Made by a program: the position numbers and the translations under genes. A DNA stretch of 64,000 nucleotides, taken from positions 620,001 through 684,000 of the forward strand of contig NZ_JACLQD010000001.1 in NCBI RefSeq assembly GCF_014243445.1, read 5' to 3'. The stretch comes from Paragemmobacter straminiformis (GTDB lineage Bacteria; Pseudomonadota; Alphaproteobacteria; Rhodobacterales; Rhodobacteraceae). Below the pieces are notes generated by a model. It saw nothing but the letters and a program-made list of their open reading frames with translations. It ran no database searches and was not told the DNA's origin. Shown here piece after piece: positions 56,071-64,000 of this stretch (the first letter of the stretch is position 1; each line of letters begins with the position of its first letter).

Positions 56071-57804
56071 TCAATTAGCGCGATAAGCACCGAGCTTTTT
56101 CAGATCGATGACATAAAGACGCGGACGACCGGGCACAGAACGCGGCGCCTTCCGCATGAGCCGCGCACCGTCTCCGCCCAGCAGCAGGCCCATGTCGAAA
56201 AGCGCTTTTGCCGCCTTGGTGGCATCGAGCCCGCGGAAGACATGGCCCCAGGCAACGGGAGAGAAGTAAGCACGCGTCTCATCGCGCATCTCATCCGGGC
56301 AGACACCGGCCGCGAACGGCCCCTGGACATCAGGCATACCTGACAAGTTAGCCGCGACATGCCTCTGGAGACCAGACACGAAAGCATCCGAGGCTTCGCG
56401 CTTCGATGCATAGCGATAGTCATACCAATCGAGAAAGGCCCGATGTGCCGCGTCTCTTGCTTCTGCAGAGCCCCAGCCTGTCAGGCCGGCCTTGGTCGCC
56501 ACAGTTCCGCTGATCGCCACGAGTGCAAGACGCTGGGCAACGCGCTCGATCTGCCCGTCGGGTGCGGAGGGGAGATCCAAAACCCAAGATGCAGCATAGC
56601 GGTCAACGGCTGATCTGAGCACCTCGAGTTTCCCCTTGCCGATGATTTCGATGCAATACTCGACGAAGGCCGGTCCCGCGGTCCCGTAAGCGGTCTGGCT
56701 TGCGCGCCTGACTGTATCTGCGAATTTGGCCGGACTGGTTTCACCGTGAAGATCATCAAACACACCATAGGTGTGCGCATCAGACTCGATGTCGATCAAC
56801 CGAACCTCGTGCCCCGCCATCGCCGATACACCGGCCTCTGCAAGCTTGTCGGCTGCGCTGATCTCCCCGGACGACAGGTAGGCAAGCTGCCAGCGCTTCG
56901 TATCCTGCAAGGTGCCCTCCATCGTCATACGTGCTTTACCGGACCCGTTCCCGAGCATGTAGATGGCAGCATGCAGGTCCCGCGGGGCGATCTCCGCAAT
57001 TTCGTCGAGAGGAAGCAGCATCCCGTTAAGGGCTGCGGCTGTCGCTTCGAGGCCGTTCGAGGTGGCGCGCCAGGGAGAAATGAGATCAGGCGATCCCCAG
57101 GCAGAAGCTGCCAAGCGAAGCAAGGTGGTTTTCCCCGAAGACGACGCCCCGCGGAAATGGACTCCACCGCTAGGCATGCCAAGTGGCGCCAGGAGCGGGC
57201 CGGAGAAGGCCACAGAAGCCGCGAGGATCATCAGCGGGTTGCCGATGCACCTGAGCCCAACCTCGGCCTTCCACTCGCCCGCAGAGCCCATCCGAGACGT
57301 AGCCGACACATGACCCCCTGCCGGCAGTTTGGGCACAACACGTTGATCACCAAGCACAGCTCCACCAGCGACAAAGGCCGAGTAGGTGCTGTCGACCCAG
57401 CCGCTCCTCTCGACGCAGAGCATACTCTGCCCGGGCTTCCATGCCCGCAGGAGGTCAAGCAGGCGCTCCTTCGACTTCCGGTCAGCGCCGAGTTCCAGCC
57501 CATGGTCGACGAGCTTTCCCACAACCTTCGACGGGTGGCAGGTCAGGTCGGAGTTGGTCACGCTGATGTCGCGCCACGATCCATCCGGCGCACGCACGGA
57601 CACAAGCTTGCCCCAGCCCGTCCCGTTCGGGCTGCGCCTGGTGGCATCGATCCGAAGCGGCGAGCAGACATAGATCGGATCGGACAGGCCGTCCTGGGGC
57701 AGATAGTAGACCCCGTCATCGAACATCGCATAGTCGTCCGGCAGCTCGGGAGGCGTTGCTTCAGCCGAGTGCAGGTGAGATGCGATAATTGCGTTCGAAT
57801 TCAT
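56071..57804 (-). CDS. DUF927-type ATPase (helicase/primase-like)
   Basis: Protein of 577 residues with the DUF927 core found in phage and mobile-element replication proteins. Walker A is HFRGASSSGKTTLLRLAAS near 230-248; GMLLPLDEIAEIAPRDLHAA is Walker B; GVHFRGAS and LAYLSSGEISAADKL are family phrases. It probably unwinds DNA for replication of the element. The ATG at 57804 follows GAAAGGATAAAACG; a 13-residue longer frame is less likely. It lies 107 bp after a HUH-like gene on the same strand, which suggests a two-gene replication module. Confidence 0.83.
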   Translation of the reverse strand: MNSNAIIASHLHSAEATPPELPDDYAMFDDGVYYLPQDGLSDPIYVCSPLRIDATRRSPNGTGWGKLVSVRAPDGSWRDISVTNSDLTCHPSKVVGKLVDHGLELGADRKSKERLLDLLRAWKPGQSMLCVERSGWVDSTYSAFVAGGAVLGDQRVVPKLPAGGHVSATSRMGSAGEWKAEVGLRCIGNPLMILAASVAFSGPLLAPLGMPSGGVHFRGASSSGKTTLLRLAASAWGSPDLISPWRATSNGLEATAAALNGMLLPLDEIAEIAPRDLHAAIYMLGNGSGKARMTMEGTLQDTKRWQLAYLSSGEISAADKLAEAGVSAMAGHEVRLIDIESDAHTYGVFDDLHGETSPAKFADTVRRASQTAYGTAGPAFVEYCIEIIGKGKLEVLRSAVDRYAASWVLDLPSAPDGQIERVAQRLALVAISGTVATKAGLTGWGSAEARDAAHRAFLDWYDYRYASKREASDAFVSGLQRHVAANLSGMPDVQGPFAAGVCPDEMRDETRAYFSPVAWGHVFRGLDATKAAKALFDMGLLLGGDGARLMRKAPRSVPGRPRLYVIDLKKLGAYRAN

Positions 57805-57911
57805 CGTTTTATCCTTTCTGAGGGTTTGATTGGTATGGATCATCGTGCGCAGCGGCTGGCTGCGTGTCAGTTCGAACCGAACCGCGATGACCTGTGCGTC
57901 GGGAGTGGGGT

Positions 57912-58520
57912 TTAGACGGCCGAGTGAGCCGAAGGGGCTTCAAGATTGGCCACATTAATGGCGCCCCGAAGACGTGCCTCGTAGCCGGCTCTCGCGGCCT
58001 GCGTCATTGAGCGAGATACCCAGCATAAGGAACGACCAGTCTGCATGCCGAGGAATCTGCGCGTGCTGGCCACATCCTTGGCGATGTATTTCAGCCAACC
58101 GTCCGGGGCATAGACCAACCTCGTATAAAACTGCCGCGAACCCGCATGACCAGGAACAGTTCCGACGGCACGACGCATAGCGTGCTGAACACGATCACGG
58201 TCGATTCCGTTGGGAACGATGACCCCGTGCAGATGCAACATGCCCCTGCTCCTTTTTGCTTCAAGGACAAGGAAGACCTGAAGTGCGCCAAGATCCGCTG
58301 AGCGCAAGGCAGAGTTCATCCGCTGACCGATGACCCTCATGGGATACCTATGCTTGGCCAGGTAGATTTGAAACGGCTCGGACAGTCTCAGCGTAACGGC
58401 GTATCCGTTCCGTCTTGCGGCGTAGCGGACAAATTCACAGTGCCGTTGATCTGAGTCGAGCTTTGCCCAAGGGACCAAGAGCGGTGAGTAACGAGGTGAT
58501 ACGGTGCAGGTTTTAGACAT
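57912..58520 (-). CDS. HUH-endonuclease-like replication protein
   Basis: Basic protein of 202 residues. LHLHGVIV gives the His-hydrophobic-His pair (His96, His98) of HUH endonucleases, and WLKYIAKDV gives a candidate catalytic Tyr145 with Lys148, in the correct order and about 47 residues apart as in rolling-circle initiators. It may be related to inovirus Gp2-like or small plasmid Rep proteins. Start ATG 58520 follows AGGGAGCG. With the DUF927 ATPase it could initiate rolling-circle replication or transfer of the island. The call depends on motif reading only. Confidence 0.6.
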   Translation of the reverse strand: MSKTCTVSPRYSPLLVPWAKLDSDQRHCEFVRYAARRNGYAVTLRLSEPFQIYLAKHRYPMRVIGQRMNSALRSADLGALQVFLVLEAKRSRGMLHLHGVIVPNGIDRDRVQHAMRRAVGTVPGHAGSRQFYTRLVYAPDGWLKYIAKDVASTRRFLGMQTGRSLCWVSRSMTQAARAGYEARLRGAINVANLEAPSAHSAV

Positions 58521-58730
58521 GGGGTTTCGCTCCCTGTAGAGGGGTTGATGAGGGATGATGTTGATAGGGAGAAAGGCGCACTGAACAAATGCGCGCCAAC
58601 TTGCTGACGGCGCCTTAGAAACTTGGACTTTTCGCCGCCTTCGGATCAGCCGAGCTTAGACATTATGCGCGTTTGCCTGGTCACGGTCAGGGCCGCTCAA
58701 TTTGTCGGAACCGCGAACATCGACTTGCCG

Positions 58731-59210
58731 CTAGACCAACGCTGTAAGCAGCTTGATGGCGTAGTCTTCAGCATTGCGATCTTCGAGCGGAGCGATAATT
58801 GCCCGGTCCCCTTTGCGAACGACCAAGTTCTGCTCAAGCTTCGCAGCAACAGCCAACTGGGGTTTGTTGAAGTGCCCTTCGATCAGCCAAGCCCGGTTCG
58901 AAAAGTCACGCTGGGCGCGCCAAAGTTCGACCGCGCGATGCAATTCAATGCCAAGCGCGATCAAGTTGTCGGCTTGCGACGAGATCATAATTTCAGCCTC
59001 GACATCTGAATGCGCGTGGCTGAAAGCGAAGTCGACGAAGGCGCTTCCAAATTGGCGCTTTCTTCCGTAACGCCTCGAACCCGTCAGAAGTTCGAGAATG
59101 TCTTCCGCAATCGTTGCTGTGGCAAACTGATTTTTGCGCGAAAGCAGCACCTTTTTCAGCAGCTTAGGCGTCTTCAGCGTTTTCGTCCGTCCAAGAATCG
59201 TGTATTTCAT
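58731..59210 (-). CDS. Hypothetical protein
   Basis: Protein of 159 residues with no recognised family. The N terminus is basic (TKTLKTPKLLKKVLLSRKNQ), and the rest is predicted mixed helix and strand (TIAEDILELLTGSRRYG, NLIALGIELHRAVELWRAQR). It has no signal peptide or membrane segment. An AGAAGA sequence precedes the ATG. Its position between the HTH gene and the HUH-like gene, all on the minus strand, suggests a part in replication or transfer of the element. Confidence 0.5.
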   Translation of the reverse strand: MKYTILGRTKTLKTPKLLKKVLLSRKNQFATATIAEDILELLTGSRRYGRKRQFGSAFVDFAFSHAHSDVEAEIMISSQADNLIALGIELHRAVELWRAQRDFSNRAWLIEGHFNKPQLAVAAKLEQNLVVRKGDRAIIAPLEDRNAEDYAIKLLTALV

Positions 59211-59248
59211 AGCTGGTTCTTCTCGATAACTAGGGGTGAGCCGCTCTG

Positions 59249-59276
59249 ACGCCGGGCAGTTGCAGCTGTCCGGCGT
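59249..59276. terminator. Stem-loop between HTH gene and hypothetical gene
   Basis: Stem ACGCCGG / CCGGCGT with an inner second pairing CAG-TTG-CAG. It lies downstream of the HTH gene and upstream of the 159-residue gene, so it may end the regulator transcript. Confidence 0.45.
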
Positions 59277-59379
59277 TTATCATTCCCAACCCGCAAGCGG
59301 ATCGAGCTGGGTGTTTCTAGAAAGGCGAGATTGAAACGCTTCGGTCAGAAGCCGAGGGTTTCTTCTTTAGGAAGCTGTC

Positions 59380-60288
59380 TCAGCGCGGCTCCCTCCTCAG
59401 CAAGGTTTCGATCGCGCGCCCAACGAACGACGGGACGTCGGAGGAGAGCGCTTCGGCAAGCTGACGCAAGCTGGCAATGTCGCATTCGGCATGTGAGCCC
59501 CCAATAATCCTCTGAAGCCAGGGGAGCGGCACAGCTGCTTTCTCTGCCAGCATCTCCGTATCCAGTGCTTGTCTTTCCATGAGCGCTTGCAGGGCGAGCT
59601 CAAACGGAAGCTCATCAAAGAGGCTCACCGGTTCCGTCCGAGATGAGGCGCTCCCCTCGTCGCCGAGTTCAAGGGTGGGGATAAACCCGCGGCGCCGGCG
59701 CAGCCAAGGTTCAGCTGTCTCCGCGCTTACCTTGGCAGGTTTCCCTTCAGTCTTGATTCCTTCGCCACTCAGCGCCGTCCGAACAGCGCCTTCGCCAATG
59801 TCGGCGAGAAGCGCAAGTTCTCTGATCGTCAATGCAAACCCATGCTTGAGGCGCATTCTTGCGATGGCCATATCGAGTGTCCGGCGCAACGGGCTGTCCT
59901 CGTTCGCCAGAGGTGTAGGTTCGCCACCGAAGCTGCACCGTGACGCGCTTTCGACGAGCAGCGCGATGTCATTCCAGTCGTCATTTGAGAATGCGGTCCG
60001 GGCAAGCGCGCTGCCCTGTTGATACGCGAAATCGAAGGCCGCCGAGATCTGGCGCGCTGCGTGAAACTTTCCCAAGTCGACGTTAGCGATAATGTCACGA
60101 AAGTCCCGCGGCATCATGCCTAGCGAAAACTCATCAAGGCTGATGCCGAGGTAAGCCTCAGCGAGTTCGACTTCACCCTTTGTCGCCACCATCAGGCAGG
60201 CGATGCCCAAGATCACTTCCCGAAACTCATTCAAGACGGTTGTCTTGTCAGTCGCGGTCCGAGGCGCCGTCAGGTTGCGGGGTTCCAT
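59380..60288 (-). CDS. Putative HTH regulator of the island
   Basis: Protein of 302 residues. The segment LTIRELALLADIGEGAVRTA at about 175-195 looks like a helix-turn-helix, followed by LSGEGIKTEGKPAKVSAETA, a pattern seen where HTH proteins read DNA. A second possible HTH is near the C terminus (LDTEMLAEKAAVPLPWLQRI), like a lambda-repressor-type fold. I infer a transcription regulator for the minus-strand replication genes downstream. ATG 60288 follows AAAGAGGACAG; the frame upstream to 60384 crosses AT-rich promoter-like DNA and is rejected. Confidence 0.6.
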   Translation of the reverse strand: MEPRNLTAPRTATDKTTVLNEFREVILGIACLMVATKGEVELAEAYLGISLDEFSLGMMPRDFRDIIANVDLGKFHAARQISAAFDFAYQQGSALARTAFSNDDWNDIALLVESASRCSFGGEPTPLANEDSPLRRTLDMAIARMRLKHGFALTIRELALLADIGEGAVRTALSGEGIKTEGKPAKVSAETAEPWLRRRRGFIPTLELGDEGSASSRTEPVSLFDELPFELALQALMERQALDTEMLAEKAAVPLPWLQRIIGGSHAECDIASLRQLAEALSSDVPSFVGRAIETLLRREPR

Positions 60289-60827
60289 CTTACTGTCCTC
60301 TTTGGTTCGGATGATCCGATTCGATTGAATATATGTAGCAATATCTGATGTGCCACTTGAGCACAAGTAAAATATAAGAAGCATTCCTAAATATATTCAT
60401 ATGTTCTTGAGCGTAGGACCACAGCGAAGCATCCTGCACGAAATGTAAGAGCACGTCATAGGAGGATTTGGGCGCCAAAATGCGGCTGGGGCAGAAGGCA
60501 TCCCCTTCGCTCTGCTCGCCTTTTTCTAGGACTTCGACTTCCCCATGCGACCCGTTCCCCACGGAATGTCGAGCCGTTCCTATTTCCTCGATGCTGACGG
60601 GTGATCGGAGCGCGCGGTCGACGACATCATGGATGCGCTCTAAGCACTCGGGTCTGACGGTGCTTCCGGAACGCGTTGATCGAGCGTTCTGTTCGTCTGG
60701 GAGATACCCACTTCATAGTTCGCCGATCACCTGCGGGGGCGTGTGATCAAAAGGTGGTGCACATGAGGTCAAGCGGGCACCAGATTTCTCCGTGACAACC
60801 CATGCGAGCGTTTCTACCCTGGGCGCT
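60289..60827. other. 539-bp intergenic region between divergent genes
   Basis: The left part (60300-60420) is AT-rich (ATTGAATATATGTAGCAATA, AAATATATTCATATG) and should contain the promoter of the minus-strand HTH gene. The right part (60440-60790) is GC-richer, with short frames on both strands that have no ribosome sites and no recognisable domains. I see no gene in it. Confidence 0.5.
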
Positions 60828-61664
60828 ATGGCTCCCTCGGACTGGTCAGACGAAGAGAACGACACGGTCGTCGCGGAATACTTCGCGATGTTTGCCGATC
60901 ATCTTGCTGGCCAGCAGTTCATCAAGGCGCAGCGGCACCGTGCTCTGGCGGAGCGGCTTCCGGCGCGGTCGGAGAAGTCAGTCGAGTTCAAGTTACAGAA
61001 CGTCAGCGGCGCGTTGCAGGCGCTGGGAGAGGCGTGGCTCGACGGTTACGCACCGGCGACGAACTTCCAACTCTCGCTCGCGGATGCGATCGTGCGTTGG
61101 CAGAAGGTGCATCCGTCGTGGGCGGCGAGACCAGCGCAGAGGGGTGTGACGGCTTTCGCCGATGCGTATGCACTCTTTGTCGGTCCCTCGCCTACCCTGG
61201 CAAACCGTCCCCCTCCGAGGGATCTGGAGAAGATGCTGAAGGTCGCGCGCAAGTTCGACGTGGCGGGGCGGGACGCGCGGAACCGCGCGCTCGGGCGGGC
61301 GGGCGAAGAGCTGGTGGTGGCCTACGAACGTGAGAAGTTAAGGGCGGCGGGCCTGACGGGTCTTTCGCATAAGGTCCGTTGGGTCTCGGAAGAGGACGGT
61401 GACGGTGCAGGCTATGACATAGCCAGCTTCGATCTGGATGAACGCCCACGCCTGATCGAGGTGAAGACGACGAACGGGGCTTGGGATCGCACGCCCTTCT
61501 TCATCAGCCGGAATGAGCTGGAGGTTGCTGAAGAGTGGCGCGCGGAATGGTGCCTGTTCCGACTCTACGACTTCGCCCGCACCCCGAAGGCGTTCGAGTT
61601 GCGGCCGCCGCTTGATGCGCATGTCTCGCTGACCGCGATGACCTATCAGGCGGGCTTCCACTGA
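60828..61664 (+). CDS. DUF3883-domain protein (restriction-endonuclease-like fold)
   Basis: Protein of 278 residues. The N half (1-130) is a conserved helical region (DWSDEENDTVVAEYFAMFAD and QRHRALAERLPARSEKSVEF). The C half (about 155-260) is DUF3883: GYDIASFD with Asp197 and LIEVKTTNG with Glu211 and Lys213, which fits the PD-(D/E)xK nuclease core. Such proteins are found in defence loci and could cut DNA. The start could instead be GTG 60792; neither has a clear ribosome site. It lies between the replication module and hipBA. Confidence 0.75.
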   Translation: MAPSDWSDEENDTVVAEYFAMFADHLAGQQFIKAQRHRALAERLPARSEKSVEFKLQNVSGALQALGEAWLDGYAPATNFQLSLADAIVRWQKVHPSWAARPAQRGVTAFADAYALFVGPSPTLANRPPPRDLEKMLKVARKFDVAGRDARNRALGRAGEELVVAYEREKLRAAGLTGLSHKVRWVSEEDGDGAGYDIASFDLDERPRLIEVKTTNGAWDRTPFFISRNELEVAEEWRAEWCLFRLYDFARTPKAFELRPPLDAHVSLTAMTYQAGFH

Positions 61665-61682
61665 CGGGCTAGGACCGAGGGC

Positions 61683-62978
61683 CTATAGCGGACCTTCCAG
61701 CGCGGCGATCTCTTCCGGCGAGTCTTCGAAAACATAGGGGTTCAGGATCGCGCGTCCGGCCAGAAGGTCCTGCAAGGCGGGGTCGATCCCAGCATGGGAT
61801 GCAAGCTCGCGGTAACGGGCGCGGATCGTCTCGATCTGGCGCTTGGCGATGGAGACCGCTTCATCGCGGCGCAGTGAGAAGTGGCCCACGGCATCGAGGG
61901 CTGTGGCGATGCGTGAACGGCGGTCAGTGCGGGTCACGGCCATGGCCTGATTGGCCTCGCGACCCAAGCGCGGACGGGGATCGATGTCATAGGCTGGGGT
62001 CAGGCGGATCGATCTGCCATCCCAGAAGCAGGCGTGGTTGCGGGCGTGATCGTCGGTGTTACCGACCAAGATGTTGAACAGCATCCGCGACCAAAGCTCC
62101 CGCAGATCGCACGACGGATCGGCGGCGCGGTGCCGGATCGCATCGGCGATGGCGGGGTAGCTCGCATAGCGTGCCGCGGTTTCATCCAGACCCTGCAGCG
62201 TGAGCGAGGAGACCATCGCCCTCCGCAGGAAGCCATGATTGGTGTGGATGCGGTCGAACCGCTCGACGAGCAGGACATCCTTGCCTGCGGCCTTCACAAG
62301 CTGGACAGGTGCCACGTCGAGGCCGACGGCCTGAGCCAGCTTCATGGCGAGGTATTCTCCCTGCACCACGTTATGCGTGTCTCGCGACGCTGCGAATTTG
62401 GCGATGAGCTTCCTGTTCCCGTCCACGAGCTGCGCTTTGGGTCTCGCACCACCGATCGAGGTGCCGTGGCGGAGGGCGTCGTCAAGGTCAGGCGAAAGCG
62501 GCACTCCGGCCTCGACCGCTTCAGCCGCATTAAGAAGCTCCTCCAGACGCGCCTCGCGTTGCAGTCGGGGAACGTAAGCGGTGGGTGAGGTCTGGAAGTC
62601 GAGCGCGCCGATCCGGTCCGAGCCGGAGAGCAAGAGGTAGTTGAGCTCGTCGAGGTCACCGGTGTCGACATCGCGGCCGCGACGCTGGAATTGGCGGTTG
62701 AGCACCACGCGACGGCCCCACTGGTCTGGCGCTGCATCGCGGAGGGCGCCCGCGATGACATGCGGAGCTTCCGGCACGAGAACAGCATCTACCAGCGGCA
62801 GTTCGGGCAACCAGATCGGGATGGCGTTGGGGCGGGCAAGGTAGCTTTTGCCATAGGTGAAGCGGTTGATCCCGTCCGCAAGATCGATGCGACCGCAGAC
62901 CACCGGCTCGGTCGCCTCCGGCAGCCAGATCCAGACATATGCCGACAGCGCGGGTGCAAGCAGGGCGGGGCGCTTCAT
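61683..62978 (-). CDS. hipA: HipA-type serine/threonine kinase toxin
   Basis: Kinase toxin of 431 residues that in relatives phosphorylates tRNA synthetases and induces dormancy. The HipA_N region includes LSGSDRIGALDF, the glycine loop is HGTSIGGARPKAQL (171-184), the ATP lysine is Lys194 in LIAKF, the catalytic loop is LVGNTDDHARNHACF (Asp309 or Asp310, Asn314) and the metal Asp331 is in AYDIDP. All catalytic residues look intact. The antitoxin gene lies 24 bp upstream, and both are read from the same promoter. Confidence 0.93.
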   Translation of the reverse strand: MKRPALLAPALSAYVWIWLPEATEPVVCGRIDLADGINRFTYGKSYLARPNAIPIWLPELPLVDAVLVPEAPHVIAGALRDAAPDQWGRRVVLNRQFQRRGRDVDTGDLDELNYLLLSGSDRIGALDFQTSPTAYVPRLQREARLEELLNAAEAVEAGVPLSPDLDDALRHGTSIGGARPKAQLVDGNRKLIAKFAASRDTHNVVQGEYLAMKLAQAVGLDVAPVQLVKAAGKDVLLVERFDRIHTNHGFLRRAMVSSLTLQGLDETAARYASYPAIADAIRHRAADPSCDLRELWSRMLFNILVGNTDDHARNHACFWDGRSIRLTPAYDIDPRPRLGREANQAMAVTRTDRRSRIATALDAVGHFSLRRDEAVSIAKRQIETIRARYRELASHAGIDPALQDLLAGRAILNPYVFEDSPEEIAALEGPL

Positions 62979-63002
62979 TTGGAGGGCCGGAGTTGGTGGG
63001 GA

Positions 63003-63338
63003 TCAGAAGTCATTGTCGGGCTTCGCTTGGCTGGCCTGGAAAGCCCGCTTGGGCAGCAGCGCGTTCATCGCCTCCTTCTGGCTCCGTAGGGTTCCAAGCT
63101 GGGTGGCATCGACGTCGAAGAGTGGCAGGCCGAGAACGATCGCGGCCTCGAAAGCAGCGCCGATAGCGGTGCCGGGCTCACCTGCTTCGAGCCGCTGGAT
63201 CACGCCGCGCGAGACGCTGACGCGTGCGCCCAGCTCGGCCGCCGTCATGCCGCGCTGCACACGCGCAGCGCGGATCATGGCGCCGAAGGTCGCCAAGGCG
63301 TCTGTGGCTTGCGATGAGAGCGATTGAGCTTGTTTCAT
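63003..63338 (-). CDS. hipB: HipB-type antitoxin (XRE helix-turn-helix)
   Basis: Protein of 111 residues with an XRE/HipB HTH: RAARVQRGMTAAELGARVSV then SRGVIQRLEAGEPGTAIGAA at residues 23-62, and a C tail (LGTLRSQKEAMNALLPKRAF) that could reach the HipA active site. It neutralises HipA and represses the operon. No ribosome site precedes the ATG: the sequence TATATATAGATCATG places a -10 box directly before the start, so the mRNA may be leaderless. The operator overlaps the promoter. Confidence 0.9.
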   Translation of the reverse strand: MKQAQSLSSQATDALATFGAMIRAARVQRGMTAAELGARVSVSRGVIQRLEAGEPGTAIGAAFEAAIVLGLPLFDVDATQLGTLRSQKEAMNALLPKRAFQASQAKPDNDF

Positions 63339-63341
63339 GAT

Positions 63342-63382
63342 CTATATATAATACTCAAAATACTCATAAGCAACATATATAG
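63342..63382 (-). promoter_or_regulatory. hipBA promoter and operator
   Basis: On the minus strand: TTGCTT (-35, 63368-63373), a 17-bp spacer, TATATA (-10, 63345-63350), then six bases to the hipB ATG. The spacer contains a direct repeat TGAGTAT-TT-TGAGTAT, and the whole is enclosed by inverted arms CTATATAT / ATATATAG. This fits an autorepressed toxin-antitoxin promoter. Confidence 0.75.
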
Positions 63383-63708
63383 ACCATATTCTGCCGGTTT
63401 GGAGTGCGCAGCGGCGGCCGGCTTGAAACTATCTCCCAGACAGACCGGGCATGTAACCACTTCGCACTTGCGCGCGTATCTAGGCTAAGTCAGCACATTC
63501 CAAATGTAAGGCTTTACCGAAAGTCCATATCGGCTGCACCAGCCGCTCACCTGTGCGTCCCGTCACTCGCCAGCCACCCTCATAGCGCCCAGCCGGACAG
63601 CGTGCACCAGCGCTCGCCCCACGAAGCCTGGCAGCAAGTGCAGACGCCAGTGCAGCGAACTTTGAAGGCCGATCACGAGCGCACAAGAGATATGGCCGGA
63701 GGTCGCGC
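63383..63708. other. Intergenic region upstream of hipBA
   Basis: Together with the operator this makes a 370-bp gap. Its sequence is mixed in composition; the short frames in it lack ribosome sites and recognisable domains. I see no gene, RNA or repeat here. Confidence 0.4.
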
Positions 63709-64000
63709 TTAGAAAAGGCCGTAAAGCGGATTGGCCCTCATCAGGCGATCTTCTTCATCCGAGACATCTACAAAGCGCTTCCGGGCCTGCCTGAGCGGCA
63801 CGCGGACACGGCCTACGGTCCATGTCTGGTTTTGACCGGTGAGGACCCCAAGCTGGTTGAGCTGATCCACCACCTGCACCGCTTTGACTTTGTCCGGATC
63901 AGCTTCGGCGCGAAGAATACGAACAATTGCATCGATGATGGCATTTGCTTTGTCCGAGGCCGCTGCGGTGCCCTTCACCTGCGCTTCACGGATATTGGGA
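63709..64000 (-). CDS. C-terminal fragment of a gene running off the window (possible recombinase)
   Basis: The frame is open from the right edge of the window to its stop at 63709, so only the last 97 or so codons are visible. The text NIREAQVKGTAAASDKANAI then VVDQLNQLGVLTGQNQTWTV and RVRVPLRQARKRFVDVSDEE resembles the end of serine recombinases, where a phrase like LN-x2-G-x-LT-x6-W-x3-V is usual. An internal GTG at 63978 could start an 89-residue protein, but the lack of a stop upstream makes a longer gene more likely. Family is uncertain. Confidence 0.45.
   Translation of the reverse strand, partial: PNIREAQVKGTAAASDKANAIIDAIVRILRAEADPDKVKAVQVVDQLNQLGVLTGQNQTWTVGRVRVPLRQARKRFVDVSDEEDRLMRANPLYGLF

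Noticed and set aside
60290-60562. Minus-strand frame of 90 codons in the intergenic region before the HTH gene
   Set aside because: It has no ribosome site or domain, and covers the AT-rich stretch that should hold the promoter.

Overview
The window comes from a GC-rich alphaproteobacterium, most likely of the order Rhodobacterales (Rhodobacter/Gemmobacter/Tabrizicola-like). This rests on family-level similarity of the proteins, an Irr-type iron box before an mbfA-like gene, a GC-rich dispersed element built on AAATATCCTCGGGGG, and short stem-loops at gene ends. No rRNA, tRNA or CRISPR array was found.

From 1 to about 45,250 the DNA reads as ordinary chromosome. In order it holds: a fatty acid desaturase, DCC protein, sulfurtransferase and aromatic aminotransferase; glnK-amtB for ammonium uptake; a class A penicillin-binding protein; an mlaA-mlaC lipid-transport pair; a type I secretion ABC transporter with its HlyD adaptor; ridA and a glycerophosphodiesterase; a GNAT protein, glutathione S-transferase and pterin dehydratase; a peroxiredoxin, a ferredoxin reductase, rsmD and a HAD phosphatase; a nitroreductase and mbfA under a predicted Irr site; a TetR regulator; accD-folC; an envelope lipoprotein and two uncharacterised proteins; an enoate reductase, a LysR regulator, an OmpA protein, a GNAT protein, a CinA-like protein and methionine aminopeptidase; S-formylglutathione hydrolase; and a run of small metabolic genes. 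It ends with a 1207-residue RTX/VCBS protein, convergent with a predicted periplasmic LapG-like cysteine protease, and an AAA-type ATPase. The secretion transporter at 10.7-13.7 kb is a plausible exporter for the RTX protein, and the LapG-like protease could process that protein or another surface protein.

From about 45,430 to the right edge lies a genomic island with lower GC, different codon use and no housekeeping genes. It starts with a tyrosine integrase behind a large palindrome. Next comes a six-gene type I restriction-modification operon (hsdM, hsdS, a GIY-YIG/DUF4357 protein, a HEPN-like protein, an unknown protein, hsdR) in which every gene overlaps the next. On the opposite strand is a probable replication module: an HTH protein, a small unknown, a HUH-endonuclease-like protein and a DUF927 helicase-like ATPase. 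A DUF3883 nuclease-like protein and a hipB-hipA toxin-antitoxin pair follow, then the tail of a possible recombinase that runs off the window. The whole reads as an integrative element carrying defence cargo. Its right end is outside the window.

The best candidates for less-described biology are the three accessory genes inside the restriction operon, the HUH-like plus DUF927 module, the RTX/LapG-like pair, the predicted leaderless hipB promoter, and the stem-loops that contain stop codons.
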